64,000 nucleotides of DNA from Psychrobacillus faecigallinarum (GCF_014836595.1 NZ_JACSQO010000001.1:868001-932000); one strand, 5' to 3'. Positions 32,499 through 41,180 are shown, counted from the first letter of the stretch. Program-made: numbers and translations. Notes: generated from the sequence alone by a model not told the origin.

Positions 32499-33809
32499 TT
32501 ATTTGGAAGAGCGGTCAAATTGAGAGATTACCTTGAATAAATCTTCCGATTGATGCTTCAAGTCAGCTGCTAAAATATCAATTTCTTCTATTGAACGGGC
32601 TTGTTCATCTGTAGCACTTCTTACTTCCTCAGCACCAGCTGATGTCTCCTCCGCAATAGCTGCAACATCCTGTGATTGGCGAGCAGTGCTTTCAATATTA
32701 GTCAGCTGTTTTTCAACTAATGATGAAATCTCGACTACTGACTCAGCCATTTCATGAATTTTTATAGACATTCCTTCGACTGCTGCGTTTGTCTCAGATA
32801 CTCGTTTTGCTTCACTAACAGCAAAGCTAACTTGGTTAGTCATTTGCTGTACGACCGTTTTAACATCCGTTTGGATTGCTAATATTAGTTCTGAAATTCC
32901 TTGAACAGCCTTCGCACTCTCATCGGCTAGCTTACGAACTTCCTCTGCTACTACAGCGAAGCCCTTACCATGCTCACCTGCACGAGCAGCTTCTATAGAA
33001 GCATTTAAAGCAAGTAGATTAGTTTGGGCTGCTATATCCCCAACTAATTGAATAATACTTTCCACCTTCCCAGCATTCTCTTCCAGCTGGTGGACATTAC
33101 CTAAAGCTGACTCACTTCCTGTTGCAATCTTTTGGATTCCACTGACAAGTGATTGTATGACTTCTGTTGTCTCCGAAAGCTCTGTGATCATTTCTTTTGA
33201 ATGTATAGAAGATTTTTCTGCACGCTTGTTTACCTCGGATGCTAGCACTCGAACATCCTCGACAGACTCTGCAGTTTCTTGGACTGCTATTGCCGATTGC
33301 TCTGCTCCCTCAGAAATTTGAGCAATTGTGGAGGCAATGGCCTCCGCTTGTTCAGAGGCAACTGACGATTCCTCAGAAAGCTTTTGCACACTTTTATTTG
33401 TTTTATCAAAATTCTTTTCGATACTTTGAACCATTTCTCGCAGGTTTTCTAGCATCGTTTGAAAAGCTATAGCAACTGATTGTATTTCATCTTTTGAGTT
33501 TGGTACTTCCACATCGACTCCTATTTTTCCTTCTGAAGCAAGAGTGGCAACCTTTTCTAGATTAAATAAGGGTTTGATAATAAGTCCACTGAAAAAATAA
33601 GCTAAAAGGCCTGACCAAAAAATTCCTAACGCATATGTAAGAATTTCAAATTGAATTGTTCCAATATTAATGTCTAAGGATTGCAAATAAGGCTGTACAT
33701 AATTAATAAAGAATGCACTTGTAGAGTAAGTAATTAAAGCAAGTACCGTTACAAATAGAACAATTTTCTTTTGAATGCCAAAAGCGTTCCTCTTTCTCTT
33801 TTCTTTCAT
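32499..33809 (-). CDS. Methyl-accepting chemotaxis protein with minimal sensor region
   Basis: 436 residues. Two membrane segments ([20 protein letters not shown] and [20 protein letters not shown]) enclose only about 20 extracytoplasmic residues. They are followed by HAMP ([20 protein letters not shown]) and a full signalling domain with the hairpin tip [20 protein letters not shown] and [16 protein letters not shown]. With so little outside the membrane it probably senses a membrane or internal cue, or a partner. Not part of the B. subtilis ywlE-ywlF order, so inserted. ATG 33809 follows AGGGGG; 11 bases after ywlE. Confidence 0.92.
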   Translation of the reverse strand: MKEKRKRNAFGIQKKIVLFVTVLALITYSTSAFFINYVQPYLQSLDINIGTIQFEILTYALGIFWSGLLAYFFSGLIIKPLFNLEKVATLASEGKIGVDVEVPNSKDEIQSVAIAFQTMLENLREMVQSIEKNFDKTNKSVQKLSEESSVASEQAEAIASTIAQISEGAEQSAIAVQETAESVEDVRVLASEVNKRAEKSSIHSKEMITELSETTEVIQSLVSGIQKIATGSESALGNVHQLEENAGKVESIIQLVGDIAAQTNLLALNASIEAARAGEHGKGFAVVAEEVRKLADESAKAVQGISELILAIQTDVKTVVQQMTNQVSFAVSEAKRVSETNAAVEGMSIKIHEMAESVVEISSLVEKQLTNIESTARQSQDVAAIAEETSAGAEEVRSATDEQARSIEEIDILAADLKHQSEDLFKVISQFDRSSK

Positions 33810-33820
33810 CCCTTTTCCCC

Positions 33821-34252
33821 CTATAGTCTCTTCACTAGTTCCTCTGTTAATACATTTAGTTCTTCAAATGTTTGTTCATATATACCTATATTCCCACCAA
33901 AAGGATCCATTACATCCTGTATATCGTCCGGAGTTGCAAATTCTTTATACATATAAACCTTAGAAATTGCTTCTGGAAAGGCATAAATAATAGCTTGCTT
34001 ATGCGCAGCAGTCATCGTTAATATAAGATCTGCCCACTCAACCGTAGACGGCTGTAAAGATGAAGACTTATGAGCAAAAGGAACTCCTTTATTTTCTAGT
34101 ACTTTACGACTGTTAGCGGACATGTTCTCGCCGTCCGAAGCATAAATACCTGCGGATTGAACTTGTATGTTTTTTAGATTTTTAGATTTTAAAATAGCCT
34201 CTGCCATGGGACTTCTACATGTATTACCAGTACAAACAAATAAAATATTCAC
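33821..34252 (-). CDS. ywlE: Protein arginine phosphatase YwlE
   Basis: 143 residues. Low-molecular-weight phosphatase loop C7TGNTCRS14; Thr11 in this loop is the residue that gives YwlE its preference for phosphoarginine over phosphotyrosine. The general-acid Asp is in [13 protein letters not shown]. It counteracts the McsB arginine kinase. GTG 34252 has AGGA 9 bases upstream; an ATG three codons earlier is too close to it. Confidence 0.93.
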   Translation of the reverse strand: MNILFVCTGNTCRSPMAEAILKSKNLKNIQVQSAGIYASDGENMSANSRKVLENKGVPFAHKSSSLQPSTVEWADLILTMTAAHKQAIIYAFPEAISKVYMYKEFATPDDIQDVMDPFGGNIGIYEQTFEELNVLTEELVKRL

Positions 34253-34304
34253 TGCGATCATTCCTCGTCTCTATTATATATTGGATTACGAATATACTTT
34301 GATA

Positions 34305-34811
34305 TTATTGTATGTTTTGAAGTGTTAATAGGCCCATTGTTAATAGAACTACACCTGCAAGCTTCATAATGATTCCTCTGTTCATCACTGTCTTTTTAAA
34401 TATAATCTTCTGGGCAATTATTACGCCGACAAATGCGAAGAATCCAGAGCTTAGTATAAAGATTAGCTTTTCCACTTGAAGCATACCAAATGAAATACTC
34501 ACAGAAAAGGTATCTAGACTTGCCACTATCGCTAATACGAAGGGGGGCATGATCGGAGTTTCTTTTGGTGATTTGGATAGTACCATTTGAAGTCCAACCA
34601 ACGAAAGAAGAACCCCTGACAAATAAGGACTTGCCTGCTGTAAGTAGGTTTGTACTAAAACACCTGCATAATATCCTATTAAGGGGAAGAGCATATGTAA
34701 TGATGCCACCCAAGCCGCAAGAGTCAAAACCTGTTTTCTATATGATACAAGAGAAAATAAGATAAGTACATCGACCGACATTAAGAGTCCTGCTATTATT
34801 TCTGTCCACAA
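34305..34811 (-). CDS. mntP: MntP-type manganese efflux pump (YwlD-like)
   Basis: 168 residues, six membrane helices in two repeats, the MntP/LysE pattern. Helix 1 has SVDVLILFSLVSYRKQ and helix 4 SLDTFSVSISFGM, each carrying the conserved Asp of the repeat; the first copy is less typical (MDAFAVSI is usual). Exports Mn2+ in characterised relatives. Position beside ywlE matches B. subtilis ywlD. TTG start with GGGAGAG. The B. subtilis neighbour ywlC is 10.8 kb away here because of an insertion. Confidence 0.82.
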   Translation of the reverse strand: MWTEIIAGLLMSVDVLILFSLVSYRKQVLTLAAWVASLHMLFPLIGYYAGVLVQTYLQQASPYLSGVLLSLVGLQMVLSKSPKETPIMPPFVLAIVASLDTFSVSISFGMLQVEKLIFILSSGFFAFVGVIIAQKIIFKKTVMNRGIIMKLAGVVLLTMGLLTLQNIQ

Positions 34812-34960
34812 AAAAATCTCTCCCGTCTATTTGCATAATTAAATGTATGCAAAAAAAGGGAAGAGAATACAAATTATAGACAACCTTTTTTAAAGAAGGA
34901 TATATTTCTATCTATATAATTGTTTTACGTAAAAATATGGACAATAGATGGCAGATTTCC

Positions 34961-35074
34961 GCTTTGGATGGACGCTTTCCGTGGGGTTAGCGATAAGCCA
35001 CCACCGCCGCTTGCGCGTCGTTTGTGTTGTCTTATCTGACTCACTTATCCCACTGGAGTCGCCACCTGTCGCTG
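34961..35074. repeat. Bacillaceae-type dispersed repeat element
   Basis: A relatively GC-rich block in AT-rich surroundings. It contains GGACGCTTTCCGTGGGGTTA near one end and CCACTGGAGTCGCCACCTG near the other, parts of which are complementary. This is the layout of a common intergenic repeat of Bacillaceae and Planococcaceae (GCTTTCCGCGGG...GGAGTCGCCGCC), recalled from general familiarity. No coding frame; the function of the family is unknown. Confidence 0.6.
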
Positions 35075-35124
35075 TAATCATAAGTAATTTATGTCTTGAT
35101 GCATAGGTTATTTATAAATACATA

Positions 35125-35166
35125 TAAAAAATGAGCAGGAAAATGAATCTACAAGCTCATTTTTCT
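35125..35166. terminator. Terminator after the GNAT gene
   Basis: AAAAATGAGC (35126-35135) and GCTCATTTTT (35155-35164) are exact inverse complements; on the minus strand TTTTTTATATG follows. It lies about 80 bases past the acetyltransferase stop. Confidence 0.75.
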
Positions 35167-35247
35167 CCAATGTCCCTTTTTTACTAAAGCTCCGTTAGTC
35201 AAAGAAGAAATCCCATAAATAAGCAATCCTCAATAATTTTTATGTAA

Positions 35248-35721
35248 CTACAATATTTTCTTTAATATTAATTCATCATTTAATGGAATCCCTTCATGTC
35301 CTATTAAAGGTATTGAAGGTTTTAAGCTTCGTGCCTTGATTACACCGTTAGGAATAACAGACGTTATTCTGTAACCTCTTTTTTGATAAAATTTTAAAGC
35401 GTTCAAATTATCATTTGTTGTTACTAAACTTACTACTTGTATTTTTTTCTGCTTTGCTATGTATTCAACACTTTTCATTAATGAAGATCCAATACCTTTC
35501 CCTTCTTGGAGACTATCTAACGAAATAATCTCCATTTCATTATCTTTAATGACATAAGTAACCAAACCAATAATCTGATTAGTTCCCTCAAAAATGAAAC
35601 CATCCAATGTATCACATTGATAAACACCTGTTGAAATTACCATTTCAGTGCTTCCCCAATGCTCCTTAAAAAATGAAACAACCTTTTCTCTATTTACTAT
35701 CGTTATTTCTTTAATACTCAA
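35248..35721 (-). CDS. GNAT-family N-acetyltransferase
   Basis: 157 residues. Acetyl-CoA binding motif A is SLQEGKGIGSSLMKSVEYIA, and motif B is NALKFYQKRGYRITSVIPNG. The C-terminal RSLKPSIPLIGHEGIPLNDE is usual for a Bacillales subgroup of unknown substrate. TTG start with GGGGG upstream. First gene of the accessory region. Confidence 0.85.
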   Translation of the reverse strand: MSIKEITIVNREKVVSFFKEHWGSTEMVISTGVYQCDTLDGFIFEGTNQIIGLVTYVIKDNEMEIISLDSLQEGKGIGSSLMKSVEYIAKQKKIQVVSLVTTNDNLNALKFYQKRGYRITSVIPNGVIKARSLKPSIPLIGHEGIPLNDELILKKIL

Positions 35722-35971
35722 TTGAATTCCCCCATTCTCTTAATATTTAATATAAGATTACTTTATCTATTTTAAAATACGATAACAAAAAATCATACGC
35801 AAAGGCAGCTAATAGACCATTCCAAAAAATAAAAGTCGGAGAAAAAAAGCCATTTTCAGTTGATAAACAATAAAATAGTTTACAACCGTTATTAACATAT
35901 AAGTATAAAAACTAAAACAACTTCCTTTTTCCAGTTAGCTAGGAAACTCACTACATTTTAAATAATACCTC

Positions 35972-35999
35972 TTGACAGTGCGGTAAAACATGATAAAAT
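35972..35999 (+). promoter_or_regulatory. SigA promoter of the T-box operon
   Basis: TTGACA (35972-35977), 16 bases, then TAAAAT (35994-35999). Transcription would start just before the T-box leader. Confidence 0.75.
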
Positions 36000-36007
36000 T
36001 CTAATTA

Positions 36008-36257
36008 CTTTAGTGATTGAAAGCGTTGAATCGCGAAAGCATAATATGTACGAGTGATTGTCCTAGTAATCTGCATGTACCCAGCACAAAGAGACTGAAC
36101 GGTTGGTGAAAGTTCAGGTAAACATGATAGATGAATTACAACAATCAAGTAAACTCGTTTTTAATGAAGTGGTTGAACATACAAATTGTTCGACAAATAG
36201 GGTGGTACCGCGGAGATTTCCTTCGTCCCTAGCTATAGGGATTGGAAGGTTTTTTTT
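36008..36257 (+). promoter_or_regulatory. T-box leader (probably tyrosine), with terminator
   Basis: The T-box sequence AATAGGGTGGTACCGCGG is at 36196-36213; its UGGU bulge would pair with tRNA ending ACCA. Stem I is bounded by CTTTAGTG (36008-36015) and CACAAAG (36085-36091), with AGTGA just inside. The best specifier candidate is UAC (Tyr) at 36078-36080. CTGAAC...GTTCAG (36094-36116) is stem III. The competing terminator CCTTCGTCCCT/AGGGATTGGAAGG plus T8 is at 36220-36257. The T-box is certain; the amino acid is inferred. Confidence 0.92.
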
Positions 36258-36290
36258 CATTCCTAAAAACTATTATTAGGAGGATTTACA

Positions 36291-37676
36291 ATGTTTCGTA
36301 TTCGTTCCACAATCTCCCCCTCATTTGCGGAGGCGGCACTACTTAGTACTATGATTATCGCTATAATGGCGCTTTGTATCATAAAATTTGATTCAGTTCC
36401 TCATATGCCTATCTTACTGGCAGTTCTATTACTTATAACTTATGGTCTTATGAAGAAAGTACCTTACAATAAACTAGAAGAAGGACTAGTAGATGGTGCC
36501 AAAGCGGGCCTTGGCGCAATTTTCATCTTTTTCTTTATTGGTATATTAGTAAGTAGCTTAATGATGGGTGGTACGATTCCAACACTTATTCACTTAGGCT
36601 TTCAATTTATTACGCCACACTTTTTTTATGCTATTGTATTTCTAGTAACTTGTATCGTTGGTTTATCGATAGGAAGTTCCCTAACAACAGTAGCTACAAT
36701 AGGTGTTGCTTTTATTGGAATGGCTAGTGCTATGGATATCTCTTTAGCTATTACAGCTGGAGCCATTGTTTCAGGAGCTTTTTTCGGAGACAAAATGTCT
36801 CCACTGTCAGATACTACAAATCTTGCATCTGCTATCGTTCAGGTAGATTTATTTGAACATATTCGGAATATGGGATGGACAACGATCCCAGCATTCTTTA
36901 TTTCGCTAATTGGATATGGAATTTTATCGCCAAACAAAGAATTTCAAGAGCTCGAGCAACTAAATGAATTTCAAGCAGGACTACTCCAAACAGGGATGAT
37001 TCATTGGTATACATTAATCCCCCTTGTTTTACTCGTTATACTTTCCATTAAGAAAGTGCCTGCTATATTATCTTTAGCTTTAACATCAGTTGTTGCTATA
37101 CTTATTTCCTATTTCCATCACTTTATTAGTTTTAGTGAAGTATTGAATATACTATTTTATGGTTTTACATCTAGCACAGGTATTGAAGCAATAGACTCCT
37201 TACTTTCTAGGGGAGGCATTAATAGCATGATGTTTACGATTGGGCTTGTTCTTCTTGCCTTAAGTATGGGTGGACTTTTGTTTACACTCGGCATAGTTCA
37301 AAGCTTACTGATGAAAGTGGAAAGTTCACTAAAGAAAGTTAGTTCTGTTATTGCAGCAACTGCTTTTACCGCAATTGGGGTGAATACACTTATCGGAGAG
37401 CAGTACTTATCAATTTTATTGACTGGAGAAGCATTCCAAGCACAATTTAAAAAAGTTGGTTTAGCGAATAAAAACTTAGCACGCGTAATGGAAGATGCTG
37501 GTACGGTTGTAAACCCCCTTGTACCATGGAGTGTATGTGGAATTTTCATTACGAATGTATTGGCTGTTACAACACTCGACTACTTACCATTTGCATTTTT
37601 CTGCTTGCTTAGTCCGATCTTGACTATATTATTTGGACTGACTGGAAAAACACTGACTTATATCGAAGAAAAATAG
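36291..37676 (+). CDS. NhaC-family transporter, probable tyrosine transporter (YheL-like)
   Basis: 461 residues, about 11-12 membrane segments. NhaC features: GLSIGSSLTTVATIGVAFIG, SGAFFGDKMSPLSDTTNLAS, and late EDAGTVVNPLVPWSVCGIF. NhaC proteins exchange Na+ and H+ or organic substrates. The T-box leader directly upstream ties expression to uncharged tRNA, which fits an amino-acid transporter; NhaC-type YheL proteins under Tyr T-boxes have been proposed as tyrosine transporters. SD TTAGGAGG before ATG 36291. Followed by its own terminator. Confidence 0.88.
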   Translation: MFRIRSTISPSFAEAALLSTMIIAIMALCIIKFDSVPHMPILLAVLLLITYGLMKKVPYNKLEEGLVDGAKAGLGAIFIFFFIGILVSSLMMGGTIPTLIHLGFQFITPHFFYAIVFLVTCIVGLSIGSSLTTVATIGVAFIGMASAMDISLAITAGAIVSGAFFGDKMSPLSDTTNLASAIVQVDLFEHIRNMGWTTIPAFFISLIGYGILSPNKEFQELEQLNEFQAGLLQTGMIHWYTLIPLVLLVILSIKKVPAILSLALTSVVAILISYFHHFISFSEVLNILFYGFTSSTGIEAIDSLLSRGGINSMMFTIGLVLLALSMGGLLFTLGIVQSLLMKVESSLKKVSSVIAATAFTAIGVNTLIGEQYLSILLTGEAFQAQFKKVGLANKNLARVMEDAGTVVNPLVPWSVCGIFITNVLAVTTLDYLPFAFFCLLSPILTILFGLTGKTLTYIEEK

Positions 37677-37690
37677 TATTTTTTAAGCTT

Positions 37691-37729
37691 AAAGCCTCAT
37701 TACTAATTTTATTTAGTAATGAGGCTTTT
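37691..37729 (+). terminator. Terminator after the NhaC-type transporter
   Basis: AAAGCCTCATTACTAA and TTAGTAATGAGGCTTT form a 16-bp stem with a 6-base loop, followed by TACTAT with a preceding T-run (GCTTTTA). Confidence 0.88.
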
Positions 37730-37872
37730 ACTATAAATATAGACGGATAAGACCGTCCATTGTACGCTATTCTGTTCGCAAGTTTGAAAAAGCTTATTGT
37801 GATTTTATTTTTCACAATAACAACCCCTTTAAAAAATTAGATGCATAATACGTACTAAAGTTATAGATTGTA

Positions 37873-38012
37873 CTTCAACTAACCTACACCGTTAGTTTTA
37901 ACGTAACATTTCACAATGCTATCTGGGATCCACTTAATGTTTTGGACATAAAAATATACCTTCGAAATGCGACGGCCATATTTTGCTTAAGCACCTCTTT
38001 GAACAAGGAAAT
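37873..38012. repeat. Accessory-region repeat, copy 1
   Basis: It starts with CTTCAACTAACC-TACACC-GTTAGTTTTAA and ends GCTTAAGCACCTCTTTGAACAA. The interior (TAACATTTCACA..., TTTTGGACATAAAAATA) is homologous to copy 11 at 44741-44825 and differs from the other copies. Confidence 0.55.
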
Positions 38013-38036
38013 TAATTTCAAATTCATAAACAATGT

Positions 38037-38192
38037 TTAAAACATAAGATTTCTTAGAAACAGAATACCGTATAATAAAGCACCACCAATTAAAATCAAC
38101 AATCCAATCATTACAAATCCATATACTAAGCCTTTACCCATCGAAACTAAATCCAAGAACATATTTTTAAAAGCTTCAACCGTCTTATTCAT
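38037..38192 (-). CDS. Small membrane protein, 51 residues
   Basis: A short frame with ATG at 38192 and AGGGG 8 bases upstream. The peptide is MNKTVEAFKNMFLDLVSMGK then a long hydrophobic stretch LVYGFVMIGLLILIGGALLY and GILFLRNLMF. An amphipathic helix plus one or two membrane helices is likely. No family recognised. Its stop is close to repeat copy 1, as for several genes in this region. Confidence 0.6.
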   Translation of the reverse strand: MNKTVEAFKNMFLDLVSMGKGLVYGFVMIGLLILIGGALLYGILFLRNLMF

Positions 38193-38257
38193 ATTACATC
38201 CCCTATCCCCAAGTAATGAAATATAAACTATATTTTACCATATTCAAAGCGAAATCT

Positions 38258-38337
38258 TAGACTAAAACTGCACCTTTAGTTTAAGAAGAAAAAATCTTTA
38301 CTCCTTCTTGAACTAAGCACACGGTAGTTGAACAAGC
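38258..38337. repeat. Accessory-region repeat, copy 2
   Basis: Left half GACTAAAACTGCACCTTTAG then TTTAAGAAG; right half CTCCTTCTTGAACTAAGCAC then ACGGTAGTTGAACAAG. Confidence 0.6.
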
Positions 38338-38343
38338 AGTGAA

Positions 38344-38492
38344 TTAATCTAGCTGTTCCACCAGTTCGGATATGTACTCCATTTCTGACTTCCTATAAAA
38401 GTGAGGAAAAGAACCCTTAAAACCTCGTTCTCGTAACGTTGAGTAACTTGTTGTTTCAAGGATCTAATCATTGCTTCTCGTTCTGTTGACAA
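38344..38492 (-). pseudogene. Frameshifted small gene fragment (possibly DUF4304-like)
   Basis: TTG 38492 with GGAGGGGGC upstream starts LSTEREAMIRSLKQQVTQ. Near codon 20 the good frame jumps by one base: LRERGFKGSFPHFYRKSEME then YISELVEQLD and a stop at 38344. The two halves together look like the N-terminus of a small protein with the GFKGSFPHF pattern of DUF4304-type proteins; one base seems to be missing and the 3' part is gone. Confidence 0.55.
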
Positions 38493-38529
38493 AGTGCCCC
38501 CTCCGAACGTCAATATATTTTTTTCTTGA

Positions 38530-38603
38530 TTTTAGTTCAACAAGAAAAAGCTACCCTTACAGGTAGCCCCTTGTTAACTAAAGCTTCTCGTTAGTTGGAT
38601 TAG
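38530..38603. repeat. Accessory-region repeat, copy 3, containing the terminator of the DUF5412 gene
   Basis: AGTTCAACAAGAAAAAGC, then GCTACC-CTTACA-GGTAGC, then TTAACTAAAGCTTCTCGTTA and GTTG. On the minus strand GGCTACCTGTAAGGGTAGC is followed by TTTTTC, so this copy also works as an intrinsic terminator just after the gene at 38615. Confidence 0.65.
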
Positions 38604-38614
38604 AAAGGGAGTTA

Positions 38615-39019
38615 TTATTGATTCCTAAAATCAAATTTATCCCTTTTCACATCTAACGTATGTCCATTAATTTCTACTGTGTTATTGTCCATCCAAGAAA
38701 TAGTAGCGGTGTCTTCTCGATTGTTCCAATAGATATTTTTAGTTTTTTTATCTTTAATATTAAATACCAACTCACCACGAACAGAATATGATGTTGTTGC
38801 CCCACCATTGATGACATATGCTTTTAATGTATACTTTCCATCAGGTGATATCTCTTCAGTTAGATATTCTCCTGTCGGCAACCTATTCATATCAAAGAAA
38901 GCCCAATAAACTCCATATCCGATAAGTCCAACAATTAACAAACCAATCATTATGAATATCTTTAACAATTTATTAAGTTTCTTTTTCTTATACTCAACAT
39001 TTGATTTATTATGCTCCAA
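38615..39019 (-). CDS. DUF5412 family membrane-anchored protein
   Basis: 134 residues. One membrane segment (FIMIGLLIVGLIGYGVYWAF), then an extracytoplasmic domain with SPDGKYTLKAYVINGGATTS and SVRGELVFNIKDKKTKNIYW, NREDTATISWMDNNTVEING, all typical of DUF5412. TTG 39019 is chosen for AAGGAGG 6 bases upstream; a GTG two codons earlier touches that site. Function unknown. Confidence 0.8.
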   Translation of the reverse strand: MEHNKSNVEYKKKKLNKLLKIFIMIGLLIVGLIGYGVYWAFFDMNRLPTGEYLTEEISPDGKYTLKAYVINGGATTSYSVRGELVFNIKDKKTKNIYWNNREDTATISWMDNNTVEINGHTLDVKRDKFDFRNQ

Positions 39020-39111
39020 AGCCACCCTCCTTTTCGTTTTAATTACCTAAAAATTTAAACTCTTTGTAATAAATACGTTAAACCAACCAATAAAGTTTCC
39101 ACTACATAACT

Positions 39112-39196
39112 TATTAAACTAACCTGCGGCATTGGTTCTAAGAAAAAGCTATCCTTACAGACAGCTACTTGTTTAACTCCATGTTAATTATTGCGG
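39112..39196. repeat. Accessory-region repeat, copy 4
   Basis: AAACTAACCTGCGGCATTGG then TTCTAAGAAAAAGCTATCC; right end GACAGCTACTTGTTTAACTC, decayed. Overlaps the end of a short coding remnant. Confidence 0.55.
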
Positions 39197-39300
39197 TTTT
39201 TTTCTCCCCAATCACAAAACTGTTCCAAAACAGGTAATAGAGTATTTGCTTTCTCCTCAACTTTTCTACCTCTATTCAATTCCTTCTTGAAGTAAAGCAC
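39184..39300 (-). pseudogene. Possible short coding remnant
   Basis: Minus-strand frame from GTG 39300 to TAA 39184 gives MLYFKKELNRGRKVEEKANT then LLPVLEQFCDWGEKNRNN. Codon use looks protein-like after the first residues, which derive from repeat copy 5. No ribosome binding site. Probably the 3' end of a lost gene. Confidence 0.3.
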
Positions 39301-39314
39301 CCTTTAGTTGAACA
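39280..39314. repeat. Accessory-region repeat, copy 5 (right half only)
   Basis: TCCTTCTTGAAGTAAAGCAC then CCTTTAGTTGAAC, the same module as the right halves of copies 2, 6 and 9. Confidence 0.55.
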
Positions 39315-39418
39315 TCACTCTTAAAAAGTGCGTTAATCTACATTTAATTAATACACCTTTAAATTCTCTTAGTACAAAATTACATCTGTAAGTAATTACT
39401 AAATACACCAAAATTTTT

Positions 39419-40417
39419 TTAGTTAAATGTGGTTAACTCTTTTGAAATAGAATTTAAAAAATCTTTTTCAAATTTAATATAGTAAGCCTCATCTATCATT
39501 ACATCTTTCATTCCATCGATTAATGATACCGATTGTATCAAGTCAGATTCCATTTTATTCTCTAACAATTGTTCAATTGGAATATTGCCTTCTATTTTAG
39601 TAGCAAATTGTTTTAATTGTGTTTGTGGTAATACGTTTAATGTTTGATTTATAAACGCATTCATTAGGTTTAACTGGTTTTCTTCACCCAATTTTCCTAC
39701 TGTAGCAGCCATCATTAATGCCACAACCTCTTCTCCATTCAAACGATTCGTCCCCTTTTCGAATTCAAATGACACTCTAGATATAGCTCTTACTTGAATA
39801 TCTTCTTCCAAATAGTATTCTATACCATTCACTGAGTCAATCAACGTTGAAAGAGTTTCTAGATCCATAACAGCATAATAATCGATGGGTAAATCAAATA
39901 ACTTAGAAACTGTTGTTCTTACATTTTCAGCCCCTCCCGAACCGTAGGCATAAGCAAATGTCAATTTATCATATGAAGTAGTCCCATCATTCTTATCCAC
40001 TATCGGAGCATAAGTATCACGAGGGATAGATAGAACTTTCATCGTCTTTTTATCTTTACTATAAGTAAGTAAAAGGTTAAGAGGAATTCTAAGATTGTCA
40101 TCTTTCACCGTAAATAGAGTGGTTAATAACTCATCTTCCTGGAATACTGATTCACTTGCATTACTGCTGTTAGATTCTTTATTGAAGTTTCCAGATAGAA
40201 TCGATGGAAGAAACAAGAACATACTCAAGCCTATCAATAATAAGGAAACTGTAAATGGAACAATTTTTTTAGAAGAAACATGAAACTTCTTTTGTTCATG
40301 ATGATTCTTCTCCAGTTTATGAATTTGTTCAAATACTTCATTACGATCTTCTTTCGTAAACCTTAGTTCTTGATCTGACGCATTATAAAATCTATCTCTT
40401 AATCGTTTATCTGCCAT
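39419..40417 (-). CDS. LytR-CpsA-Psr (LCP) domain protein, likely anti-sigma partner of the ECF factor
   Basis: 332 residues. The first 50 are cytoplasmic and charged (RLRDRFYNASDQELRFTKED), then a membrane segment (IVPFTVSLLLIGLSMFLFLP, about 52-72), a Ser/Asn linker, and an LCP domain (about 110-240): VLSIPRDTYAPI, YDKLTFAYAYGSGGAENV, YYAVMDLETLSTLIDSVNGI. LCP enzymes attach anionic polymers to peptidoglycan. The gene overlaps the ECF sigma gene by 11 bases. An intracellular tail fused to an extracellular LCP domain next to an ECF factor suggests an anti-sigma factor that reads wall-precursor state; this is inference. No classical zinc anti-sigma motif is visible. Confidence 0.8.
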   Translation of the reverse strand: MADKRLRDRFYNASDQELRFTKEDRNEVFEQIHKLEKNHHEQKKFHVSSKKIVPFTVSLLLIGLSMFLFLPSILSGNFNKESNSSNASESVFQEDELLTTLFTVKDDNLRIPLNLLLTYSKDKKTMKVLSIPRDTYAPIVDKNDGTTSYDKLTFAYAYGSGGAENVRTTVSKLFDLPIDYYAVMDLETLSTLIDSVNGIEYYLEEDIQVRAISRVSFEFEKGTNRLNGEEVVALMMAATVGKLGEENQLNLMNAFINQTLNVLPQTQLKQFATKIEGNIPIEQLLENKMESDLIQSVSLIDGMKDVMIDEAYYIKFEKDFLNSISKELTTFN

Positions 40418-40934
40418 TTAGTTCCGCCTCCTTTATCATCGACTCTAGCCTTTGTTTTGCTCTTCTCAATCGAGTTTTCACTGTATTCACTGGAATATCT
40501 AAAACTTCGGCAATTTCCTCCGTCGTAAATGAATCATAATAGTATAGATAAACGACTTCTAGATACACTTTTGGTAGAGAAAAAATAGTATCTTTTATTT
40601 CTTCATTATTGTATTTATCAATAACTGTTTTTTCTGTTGATGGTAATATCGACTTTGCTGTTACATTAATAAAACTTTTTACCTGTACCATTTTGTAATT
40701 CCAACTTTTTAAGTGATCCTTACATTCGTTAATTGTTATACGAAATAGCCATGTTTTTATTTGTGCGTCAAATCGAAACGAATCAAGGTTTTTGTAGCAT
40801 TTGATGAACGTATTTTGAACCATATCCTTAGCTGTCTCTGTATCTTTCACATAAGAAAATGCCAATCGTACCAACTCATTACCATATTCAATCATCATTT
40901 TTTCTAATATGTAATCTTTTTCTTCTCTGTCCAA
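40407..40934 (-). CDS. ECF RNA polymerase sigma factor
   Basis: 175 residues. Region 2: ELVRLAFSYVKDTETAKDMV, QNTFIKCYKNLDSF, KTWLFRITINECKDHL. Region 4: LPKVYLEVVYLYYYDSFTTE, EIAEVLDIPVNTVKTRLRRA. TTG 40934 is chosen for AAGGGGGG upstream; the frame's earlier start lies within that site. A promoter with -10 CGTCTAA lies 40 bases upstream, so it is probably autoregulated. Cotranscribed and overlapping with the LCP protein. Confidence 0.93.
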   Translation of the reverse strand: MDREEKDYILEKMMIEYGNELVRLAFSYVKDTETAKDMVQNTFIKCYKNLDSFRFDAQIKTWLFRITINECKDHLKSWNYKMVQVKSFINVTAKSILPSTEKTVIDKYNNEEIKDTIFSLPKVYLEVVYLYYYDSFTTEEIAEVLDIPVNTVKTRLRRAKQRLESMIKEAELNGR

Positions 40935-40974
40935 TTTACTCCCCCCTTTCAACCTACTTCAAATTCTGCTATTA

Positions 40975-41001
40975 GACGATTATCAATTCATAATAGGTTC
41001 A
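40975..41001 (-). promoter_or_regulatory. Candidate ECF promoter (autoregulatory) of the sigma/LCP operon
   Basis: On the minus strand TGAACC, 17 bases, then CGTCTAA. The form is that of ECF promoters (AAC in the -35, CGTC in the -10) and the same CGTCTAA occurs upstream of both other ECF genes in the window. Confidence 0.65.
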
Positions 41002-41115
41002 ATTTCTTAAAAATATTTAATATTGAAGACAGATTCTATTCTAATCGACGTTTAATATTTAATTTTTCTTTATAATATTCATAGAAATGCATGCCTACAA
41101 TTATAACTGAAATAC

Positions 41116-41158
41116 AAAACCTGTATCTTAGATTACCAAACAATCATAGATACAGGCT
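41116..41158 (-). terminator. Terminator-like hairpin upstream of the ECF operon
   Basis: CCTGTATCT (41120-41128) and AGATACAGG (41148-41156) are exact inverse complements; on the minus strand TTTTGTATTTC follows. It could end transcripts from the small genes at 41301-41774. Confidence 0.6.
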
Positions 41159-41180
41159 TATTGTTTATAATTATTCAAGT

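Noticed and set aside
34961-35074. Structured regulatory RNA for the neighbouring genes
   Set aside because: It matches a dispersed repeat type found in many intergenic places and is separated from the GNAT gene by a terminator.
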